Positions 31,534 to 38,880 of a DNA stretch of 64,000 nucleotides are shown piece after piece (positions within the stretch are counted from its first letter, which is position 1; every line of letters starts with the position of its first letter). The stretch comes from an uncultured Anaerolineae bacterium (GTDB lineage: Bacteria > Chloroflexota > Anaerolineae > Aggregatilineales > Phototrophicaceae). The DNA lies in assembly GCA_937922795.1 (NCBI GenBank), contig CALAJK010000090.1, forward strand, positions 1 through 64,000, read 5' to 3'. The notes beneath the pieces are model-generated. The model was given only the letters and a program-made list of their open reading frames with translations. It ran no database searches and had not been told where the DNA came from. The translations under genes and the position numbers were made by a program.

Positions 31534-32034
31534 ATGACTCCCAAACGTCTCATTTGGATAGGCGGGCTGGCAGCGGCTGCCGGCCTGGCGATCGTCGTGG
31601 CTGTGACGCTGGCGCTGGTGCCGCAGCAGACGCATCCGGCCTTCGCCGCCGCGCTCCAGTTCGCCGAAGCCGCCGGGCGCGGCGAGGCCGCCGCCGACGC
31701 GCTGCTAGCCCCGGCGCTGCGCGACTATGCCGCCGCCAACTGCCCAGATGGGCGGGCGGCTGGCTGCATTCAGGCTTACACGCCGCCTGAATGGGGGCGG
31801 TTCCTGAGCGTGGTGTTCCGCCGCGCCGCCCCGGACGGCCTGGCCTGGAACGTCGACCTGATCGCCACCTATGCCGAAGACCTAGGCTTCAGCGGAGTGT
31901 GCATCTATCTACGGCTGGAACCTGACCCAGACGGCGCGTGGCGCGTGGCGCGCTGGGCTGGGTACGTCTCGTGCGGCGACCCGGCCTCGCGCAACATGGC
32001 CGCCAACCCGGCCGCGCCCAACCGCGCTCCATGA
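31534..32034 (+). CDS. Hypothetical protein with N-terminal TM
   Basis: 166 aa; LIWIGGLAAAAGLAIVVAVTLALV. Confidence 0.65.
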   Translation: MTPKRLIWIGGLAAAAGLAIVVAVTLALVPQQTHPAFAAALQFAEAAGRGEAAADALLAPALRDYAAANCPDGRAAGCIQAYTPPEWGRFLSVVFRRAAPDGLAWNVDLIATYAEDLGFSGVCIYLRLEPDPDGAWRVARWAGYVSCGDPASRNMAANPAAPNRAP

Positions 32035-32453
32035 CCCCGCCGCGCCTTTTGGCCGCCGCGCTGCTGAGCTTGGGGCTGGCCGGCTGCATCCCAGCGCGCA
32101 CGCCGCCTCAGCTCGCGTTCACGCCGGGGCCGCCGGCCGTGGTCACTGACCGCACTTACGCCAACCTGTGGTTCGCCCTGCGCTACCCGGCTGGCTGGCG
32201 GGTGGTGACTGGCGCGGCTGACGCGCCGCCCTCGGTGGTGTTCGTCGCCCCAGATGACGCCTCGACAGTGACGATCCAAGTCGGGGAATTAGACACCGCC
32301 GGCCTGGACGACCCCGCTTTTCGCTATGCTGTGCGGCGGCTGGCGCTCGCTGGCGGGCTGACGCTCACCGCCGTCGTGCGCGCCCCGGCGGCCGCCTGGG
32401 ACGCCTTCCTGCCCCAAGCTGACGCTCTGCTGGCCAGCATCCAAGCGCGGTGA
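32031..32453 (+). CDS. Putative lipoprotein
   Basis: MTPPRLLAAALLSLGLAGC lipobox; ATG overlaps previous TGA (ATGA). Confidence 0.7.
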   Translation: MTPPRLLAAALLSLGLAGCIPARTPPQLAFTPGPPAVVTDRTYANLWFALRYPAGWRVVTGAADAPPSVVFVAPDDASTVTIQVGELDTAGLDDPAFRYAVRRLALAGGLTLTAVVRAPAAAWDAFLPQADALLASIQAR

Positions 32454-32527
32454 GAGCGCGGGCGGCGGGGAGCGCCTTTGGCTCATCGGCTTGAACATCT
32501 CGTGATCTGTCGTGCAGGTTGATACGT

Positions 32528-32557
32528 TTGCCCTGTGCTGCCGAGTCGTGCTATACT
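32528..32557 (+). promoter_or_regulatory. Sigma70-type promoter upstream of acyl-CoA dehydrogenase
   Basis: TTGCCC-N18-TATACT. Confidence 0.55.
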
Positions 32558-32582
32558 AATCTAACCGCGATTCGATTATGAT

Positions 32583-33770
32583 ATGGAGACTCGACTCATG
32601 GTTGACAAAATTGCTTCTCTGGGCGTGACGTTTGAGCTCACCGACGAGCAGAAAATGCTGGTCAAACTGGCGCGGGATTTCACCCGTGAAGAGATCATCC
32701 CCGTAGCCGCAGAATATGATGAGCACGCCATTTTTCCGGAGGCCATTTTCCACAAAGCGCGTGAATTGGGCATCGTCAACATGAACATCCCCGCGGAATA
32801 CGGCGGCGTGGGCGCGACAGTGTTCGAGGAATGTCTGGTGGCCGAAGAGCTCGGCTACGGCTGCACCGGCATCAGCACCAGCATCAGCACCAACAACCTG
32901 GGGGCGCTGCCCATCATCCTGGCTGGCAGCGACGCCCAGAAGCGCTATTGGCTGGGCGAGCGTCTGGTCGAGCAGGGACAGTTCGTATCCTACGGCGTCA
33001 CCGAGGCGGCGGCGGGGTCGAACGTGGTCGGCATCGAGACCCGCGCCGAAAAGCGCGGCGCTAAATATATCATCAACGGCTCCAAGACCTTCATCACCAA
33101 TGCCAGCCACGCCCACTTCTTCACGGTGTTCGCCAAGACCGACCCCGCCGCCGGTCACCGCGGCATGAGCTGCTTCATCGTGGAGCGCACGATGCCGGGC
33201 GTCAAGGTGGGCCGGAAGTTCGACAAGCTCGGCCAGCGCGCGTCGGATACGGCGGAAATCGTGTTCGAAAATGTGGAAGTGCCAGCGGAGAACTTGGTCG
33301 GCGTCGAAGGCCGCGGGTTCTATTTGGCGATGAGCGTTTTCGACCACAGCCGCCCTGGCGTGGCCGCCGCCGCCGTCGGGCTGCAGCGCCGCGCCCTGGA
33401 AGAATGCGTCAAGTACGCGCAGGAGCGGATCGCCTTCGGCGTGCCTATCTACCAGCATCAGGCCATCGGCCACAAGATCGCCGATATGGCTATTCACTAC
33501 GAAGCCTCGCGGCTGCTGGTGTGGCAGGCGGCCTGGCAGGTAGATGCGGGCATCGTCAACCCGAAAGTGCCGGCCTATGCCAAAGCGTTCGCCGCCGATA
33601 TGGCCACCCGCGCCGCGGTAGATGCGGTGCAGGTGTTCGGCGGCTACGGCTATATGCGCGAATACCCGGTGGAGAAGCTGCTGCGCGATGTGAAGATCTT
33701 CCAGATTTACGAAGGCACCAGCGAAATTCAGCGCAACATCATCGTGCGCGAGCTGTTCCGCGGCAGTTAA
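32583..33770 (+). CDS. Acyl-CoA dehydrogenase
   Basis: YGVTEAAAGSNV, GRGFYLAMSVFDHSRPGVAAAAVG, QVFGGYGYMREYPVEKLLRDVKIFQIYEGTSEIQRNIIVREL. Confidence 0.96.
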   Translation: METRLMVDKIASLGVTFELTDEQKMLVKLARDFTREEIIPVAAEYDEHAIFPEAIFHKARELGIVNMNIPAEYGGVGATVFEECLVAEELGYGCTGISTSISTNNLGALPIILAGSDAQKRYWLGERLVEQGQFVSYGVTEAAAGSNVVGIETRAEKRGAKYIINGSKTFITNASHAHFFTVFAKTDPAAGHRGMSCFIVERTMPGVKVGRKFDKLGQRASDTAEIVFENVEVPAENLVGVEGRGFYLAMSVFDHSRPGVAAAAVGLQRRALEECVKYAQERIAFGVPIYQHQAIGHKIADMAIHYEASRLLVWQAAWQVDAGIVNPKVPAYAKAFAADMATRAAVDAVQVFGGYGYMREYPVEKLLRDVKIFQIYEGTSEIQRNIIVRELFRGS

Positions 33771-35089
33771 CAGCGCTGCATCTCGCCATCGTCGATTGGC
33801 AGCCGGGACTGAGCGCCCGGCTGTTGATTCCACAGCGCCGCCGCCAGCGCCAGCAGCCACCAGAAGACGAATGCCAGCCGATCCCACAGCGGGATGGCAT
33901 CGCCTAGCGAGAAGACGGCGTGCGCCAGCAGACCGCCGGCGGTCCCTGCTGCCGCCGCCCGCGCCGTCTGGCCGCCCCGCCGATAGACGCGCCACAACAT
34001 CCAGCCGGCCGCCGCGTACCAGCCGGTGAACACCGCCACCCCCGGCAGGCCGAGGTCGCTGCCGACTTGCAGCCAGGCGTTGTGCGCGTGCGGCAGGACG
34101 CGGTCTTCATAGCCTGCCGCCGGATAACGCGCCCGCACCGGGCCGCTGCGGAACATGCCCATGCCGACGCCAGTCAAGGGGTAGTCGCGCACGATGGCGG
34201 CGGCGCTGCTCCAGATGCCGATCCGCTGGCCGAAGCTGAGTTCATCGCGGTCGCTCAGGCGGGCGCGGTCGGCCGGGGACAGCGGGCGCAGGATGACGAT
34301 GACCTCCGGCAGGCACAGGGCGATGAGCCCGACCCAGGCCAGATAGCGCCTGCGCCCCGGCGGGATCAGCAGCCGGACGACCAGCGCCAGCCCCAACACC
34401 GCGCCGAGGAAGGCGAGCCGGCTCTGGCCGAGAACCAGCGCCAGCCCCAGCAGCGCCGACGCCAGCGCCGCCGGGGCGCGCAGCCGCGGCCGGCCGCAGC
34501 CGGCGGCCAACCCGGCTGCCAGCGGCAGCAGCAGACACAGTGCCCCTGCGATCTCGTTGGCGTTGAATCCGCCCGCCAATCCCGGCAGGCCGGTGAAATC
34601 GGGCAGGCGCTCGATGAGGGGCAGGAACGGCTCCGATTTGACGTTCCACTGGGTGGCGCCCAGCGCCGCGCCGGCCAACCCCAGCGCCAGGCCGAGCGTC
34701 ATGACCAACAGCGCCGTCATCCCCCCGCGCCGCGCCAGCGCCACAGCGTACACCAGCAGCGCGATGCCCAGCAGCGGCCGGCCCAGCATCAGCAGGCCGC
34801 GGGTGTACGGCGCTGCGGCCACGCTGACCGTGCCCAGAACCAGGAACGCCAGCAGCAGGACATCAAGCGGCGTGCGCGGCCGCCAGCAGCGTTCGCGCCA
34901 GGCGCGCAGCGCCCACAGCGGCGGCAGCAGGAACAGCAGCGCCAGCCAGGGGTCGCGCTGGGGGCTGGGCTGCCAGAAAGCGGCCAGCATCACCGCCAGC
35001 GCAACAGGTTCCAGAGGGCCAGCCCAAACTGCCAGCCGCCATAACCGGGCGCCGGTCTTAGGAGAGTCAGCCGGCGCAACAATTTTCAT
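33767..35089 (-). CDS. O-antigen ligase (Wzy/WaaL-like) family membrane protein
   Basis: Polytopic; PLTGVGMGMFRSGPVRARYPAAGYEDRVLPHAHNAWLQVGSDLGLPG. Confidence 0.9.
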   Translation of the reverse strand: MKIVAPADSPKTGARLWRLAVWAGPLEPVALAVMLAAFWQPSPQRDPWLALLFLLPPLWALRAWRERCWRPRTPLDVLLLAFLVLGTVSVAAAPYTRGLLMLGRPLLGIALLVYAVALARRGGMTALLVMTLGLALGLAGAALGATQWNVKSEPFLPLIERLPDFTGLPGLAGGFNANEIAGALCLLLPLAAGLAAGCGRPRLRAPAALASALLGLALVLGQSRLAFLGAVLGLALVVRLLIPPGRRRYLAWVGLIALCLPEVIVILRPLSPADRARLSDRDELSFGQRIGIWSSAAAIVRDYPLTGVGMGMFRSGPVRARYPAAGYEDRVLPHAHNAWLQVGSDLGLPGVAVFTGWYAAAGWMLWRVYRRGGQTARAAAAGTAGGLLAHAVFSLGDAIPLWDRLAFVFWWLLALAAALWNQQPGAQSRLPIDDGEMQRC

Positions 35090-35110
35090 ACAATTAAGAC
35101 CACCTGCTGT

Positions 35111-35140
35111 TTGACAGAAGCATTTTGTTTATGATAATCT
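35111..35140 (+). promoter_or_regulatory. Promoter of BTAD regulator gene
   Basis: TTGACA-N18-TAATCT in an AT-rich intergenic region. Confidence 0.6.
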
Positions 35141-35228
35141 TATTACAGTTTAATCTACCGATTTAGGTCAATACAAATTCCTTGATCCTGGTCAGCATTC
35201 TTACCCGTCCTCAAGAGAGTCAATCAAC

Positions 35229-36536
35229 ATGGACACCGCATCGGCGACACGCATCACGCCAGAAGATTTTCGCGCCCGTTCGGCAGGGAAAAAAGTGGTC
35301 ATCCTCTACCCCTGGACGAATTATCGCACCTTGTTTCTAGCGCACTTTGTCGCTGCCGGACAGTCGAACCTGCTGTATTACCGGATCAACGACGGACAGA
35401 TGACGCTGATAGACTGGCTGTCGGGCATGATCGAGGAATTTGAGCGCACGATCGGTCATTTTGGCGGGCAGACGCGCACCGCGTTGGCCAACAGGGTCCG
35501 GCCCAGCGAACTGGCGCTGGCGCTGGCGGCTGATCTCCGCGACTGCTGCCGGGACCAACCGGTCGTCCTATTCGTGGACGAATTCGATCGACTGCAATTT
35601 GATGGCGATGTAGACGCTTTCGTGCGGGCTTTGAACCATGCTCTGCCGGACAATGCCCAATTAGTCGTGAGCGGCCGCCAGCTCACCTATCAGCCGTGGT
35701 ACGACATCATCGCAAGCGGCGAGGGCGTGGTGCTGGGCACGGAATACCGCGCCAATGATGTGATTTACACCGTGGAACCGCGCCCGCGCCCCCGTCTGGA
35801 GGTCTATGCGCTGGGCCGCGGCCATGTGCTGGTGAACGGCAAGCCAGTCACGAACTGGGACGGCGCGCTGCCGCGCAACCTGTTCTTCTTCTTCATGGAT
35901 CGCCCGCTGGTCACGCGCAGCGAAATCTTCGCCACCTTCTGGCCGAACCTGCCGGTGAAGGAGGCCACCAACGTCTTCCACGTCACCAAGCGCAAGATCA
36001 ACGAGCGCATCGGCGTCAATATTGACGAGCCCGGCTCATATGACCTCACGCGCTACAGCGGCGGTTTCTACATGCCCAGTGACAAGCTGATTCGCTACTA
36101 CGACGTGAGCGAGTTCCAATCGGCCGTTGAAAGCGCCATGACGGCTGCCGATGAGCGGGTGGAAGAAGAGCTGCTGACCCGCGCCGTCAATCTCTACAAA
36201 GCCCCCTTCCTGGAGACAACTGAGATGCCCTGGATCGCTGAACGGCGCGAGCAGCTCCGGCTGATGGCCGCCCAGGCGCTCATCGGCCTAGGGCGGCTGA
36301 ACAAGCGCCGCGGCGACGACCGGATGGCGCTGTGCTACTTCCTGCGCGCTGTGAAGGAAGCCCCTGAACGCGAGGACATTCATCGGGAAGTGATGGCGCT
36401 GCACTTGAAACTAGGTCAGGTCGCCGAGGCGCAGGCCCATTACCAGCAACTGCTCAAGACGCTGCGCGCCCGCTTCGGCATCAGCCCATCGCGGGAAACG
36501 CAGGAGCTATACACGCAGATCCAAGCGGCTGTCTGA
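35229..36536 (+). CDS. BTAD-domain transcriptional regulator with degenerate ATPase-like N-terminus
   Basis: PVVLFVDEFDRLQFD Walker B-like; OmpR-like wHTH; C-terminal BTAD (VNLYKAPFLETTEMPWIAERREQLRLMAAQALIGLGRL...). Confidence 0.87.
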   Translation: MDTASATRITPEDFRARSAGKKVVILYPWTNYRTLFLAHFVAAGQSNLLYYRINDGQMTLIDWLSGMIEEFERTIGHFGGQTRTALANRVRPSELALALAADLRDCCRDQPVVLFVDEFDRLQFDGDVDAFVRALNHALPDNAQLVVSGRQLTYQPWYDIIASGEGVVLGTEYRANDVIYTVEPRPRPRLEVYALGRGHVLVNGKPVTNWDGALPRNLFFFFMDRPLVTRSEIFATFWPNLPVKEATNVFHVTKRKINERIGVNIDEPGSYDLTRYSGGFYMPSDKLIRYYDVSEFQSAVESAMTAADERVEEELLTRAVNLYKAPFLETTEMPWIAERREQLRLMAAQALIGLGRLNKRRGDDRMALCYFLRAVKEAPEREDIHREVMALHLKLGQVAEAQAHYQQLLKTLRARFGISPSRETQELYTQIQAAV

Positions 36537-36559
36537 CCGGCAGCCTGCTCGACTCCAGC

Positions 36560-36590
36560 CTGCCCCCGCCCCGCCGGGGGCAGTTTGTTT
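36560..36590 (+). terminator. Rho-independent terminator after BTAD gene
   Basis: CTGCCCCC-N8-GGGGGCAG-TTTGTTT. Confidence 0.85.
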
Positions 36591-36630
36591 GGCGATGAAT
36601 GTCACCCTAGAGACAGGATACCAATCGGGG

Positions 36631-36659
36631 TTGAAAACTGTTTTAACCTGAATTAAAAT
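36631..36659 (+). promoter_or_regulatory. Promoter with overlapping inverted repeat upstream of the P-type ATPase
   Basis: TTGAAA-N17-TAAAAT; TTTTAA-CCTGAA-TTAAAA lies across spacer and -10. Confidence 0.7.
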
Positions 36660-36706
36660 AGAGTTACCGCATACGGAAGGCAGTTTTAAACCGGAGAAAA
36701 TTGACT

Positions 36707-38737
36707 ATGAGCGCGATCACCCGCGCCGAAGAGATGCATGGTGAACAGTCGACAGTTACCCAGAGCTGGCTGACGCCGGCCTGGCTGGAACCGCGCCTGG
36801 TCGTGGTGACGGCGCTGGCCATCATTGCCAGTCTGATCGCCGAGAACGCAGGCGCGCCCCGTGAACTAGTGCTGGTCTTCAACCTCATCTCTTACGCGGC
36901 TGGCGGCGCGTTCGGCGTCAAAACGGCGATAGAGAGCCTGGTCGAGCGCAAGATTGACGTCGACCTGCTGATGGTGCTGGCGGCGCTGGGGGCGGCTGCT
37001 GTCGACCAGTGGCGCGAGGGTGCCATGCTGCTGTTCCTGTTCTCGCTCAGCAACGTGCTGCAGGACTATGCCATCGGCCGCAGTCGTCAGGCCATCCGCG
37101 GGCTGATGAAGCTGTATCCAGCCGAGGCGCGCGTGCGCCGGGATGACGGCGTGCAGACCGTCCAGATCGGCCAGATCCAGGTGGGGGACATCGTGCTGAT
37201 CGAGCCGGGCGAGCGCATTCCGGTAGACGGTGTGGTCGTCAGCGGCCGTTCTGCTGTCGATCAGTCGCCGATCACCGGCGAATCGATGCCGGTCGAGAAG
37301 CTGCCGGGGGACAGGGTGTTCGCCGGCACGCTCAACCAGCAGGGCGCGCTGGATGTGGAAGCCACCCAGGCGGCGCACGACACCACGCTGGCGCGCATCA
37401 TCAAGATGGTCGAAGAAGCCCAAGACTCGAAAGCGCCCACCGAGCGTTTCTTGGACAAGTTCGAGCAGTACTACGCCATGCTCATCATCGGCGCGGTGGG
37501 GCTGTTCATCGTCCTGCCGCCGGCGCTGGGGCTGGTTGACTTCCAGAGCAACTTCTACCGGGCGATGGTGCTGATGACGGTGGCCTCGCCGTGCGCGCTG
37601 GTCATCAGCGTGCCGGCTTCGTTCATCTCGGCCGTCGCCGCCGGGGCGCGCGGCGGCGTGCTGTTCAAAGGCGGCGCCTATCTAGAAGCGCTCGCCAGCA
37701 TCAAGGCCATCACTTTTGATAAAACCGGCACGCTGACGATGGGCAAGCCGGCTGTCACCGACATGATGTCGTGCTGCGAGCTGAAGGAGGACGAGCTGCT
37801 GTCGGTGGCCGCGGCGGTTGAGCAGCGGTCAGAGCACCCGCTGGGCAAGGCTATCGTCCGGGCGGCGGAGGCGCGCGGCCTGCGCCTGGGCGAGCTTCAG
37901 GATTTTGAGGCCGTCACCGGCATGGGCATCGTCTCCAAGGTGGATAATAAAGTCGTGCGGCTGGGCAGCATCAAGTATCTCGAACAGAAGAACCCCATGC
38001 CGCCGTACCTGGCCGCCCGGTTTGAACAGTTAGAATTGGAAGGCAAGACGGTGATCGGCGTGGTGCGCGAGGGCCAGTGCGAGAACTGCGGCGCCTGCGC
38101 CTACCGCGATAGACGCTGCGACTGGATGGGCATCATCGCCCTGGCTGACCAACTGCGGCCGGAAGCAACCGGCGTCATCCGCCGGCTGCACGAGATGGGC
38201 GTCGAACGTGTGGCCATGCTCACCGGTGATAATCTGCGCGTGGCCCAGGCGATTGCTCGCCAGTTGGGCGTGGACGCGGTGTACGCTGGGCTGATGCCAG
38301 AGGACAAAGTGACCATCCTCAAGCGAATTGAGGCGGAGGTCGGGCCGGTGGCCATGATCGGCGACGGCGTCAACGACGCGCCGGCGCTGGCTTCGGCCAC
38401 GGTCGGCATCGCCATGGGGGCCGCCGGCACCGACGTAGCGCTGGAGACTGCCGACCTGGTGCTGATGGGCGACCGGCTGGAGCTGATCCCCTACGCCATC
38501 CGGCTGAGCAAGCAGGCACGGCGGGTGGTGTGGCAGAATATCAGCTTCGCGCTGCTGGTGATCGCGCTGCTGATCATCAGCGCCTTCGTCGTCAACCTGC
38601 CGCTGCCGCTGGGCGTACTGGGTCACGAAGGCAGCACCGTCATCGTGGTCCTGAATGGTTTGATCCAACTGCTGCTGTGGCCGGAGCTGGCGCGGCGGCT
38701 GCGGCCGCGCCTTCAAGCCCATTCGCGCCCAGCCTGA
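36707..38737 (+). CDS. P1B-type (P1B-4-like, SPC/HEGST motifs) metal-translocating ATPase
   Basis: VASPCALVIS, ITFDKTGTLTMG, MIGDGVNDAPALASATVGIAMG, LGHEGSTVIVVLNGL. Confidence 0.95.
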   Translation: MSAITRAEEMHGEQSTVTQSWLTPAWLEPRLVVVTALAIIASLIAENAGAPRELVLVFNLISYAAGGAFGVKTAIESLVERKIDVDLLMVLAALGAAAVDQWREGAMLLFLFSLSNVLQDYAIGRSRQAIRGLMKLYPAEARVRRDDGVQTVQIGQIQVGDIVLIEPGERIPVDGVVVSGRSAVDQSPITGESMPVEKLPGDRVFAGTLNQQGALDVEATQAAHDTTLARIIKMVEEAQDSKAPTERFLDKFEQYYAMLIIGAVGLFIVLPPALGLVDFQSNFYRAMVLMTVASPCALVISVPASFISAVAAGARGGVLFKGGAYLEALASIKAITFDKTGTLTMGKPAVTDMMSCCELKEDELLSVAAAVEQRSEHPLGKAIVRAAEARGLRLGELQDFEAVTGMGIVSKVDNKVVRLGSIKYLEQKNPMPPYLAARFEQLELEGKTVIGVVREGQCENCGACAYRDRRCDWMGIIALADQLRPEATGVIRRLHEMGVERVAMLTGDNLRVAQAIARQLGVDAVYAGLMPEDKVTILKRIEAEVGPVAMIGDGVNDAPALASATVGIAMGAAGTDVALETADLVLMGDRLELIPYAIRLSKQARRVVWQNISFALLVIALLIISAFVVNLPLPLGVLGHEGSTVIVVLNGLIQLLLWPELARRLRPRLQAHSRPA

Positions 38738-38880
38738 AGGCCGGCGATGGGGTTTGAACTCAGCCCATGCAGCCGTGACGCCGCTGCCGCGGGGCGCGCC
38801 TTCAGAGCGGTAGCCCGATGGGAACGGACGGTATAGAATGGAGGGCGGCATCTAGGCATCGAGCTGAAGACGAGGCCGAC

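Noticed and set aside
32556-33995. 479-aa minus-strand ORF opposite acyl-CoA dehydrogenase
   Set aside because: Antisense to a clear enzyme gene; no recognisable domain.
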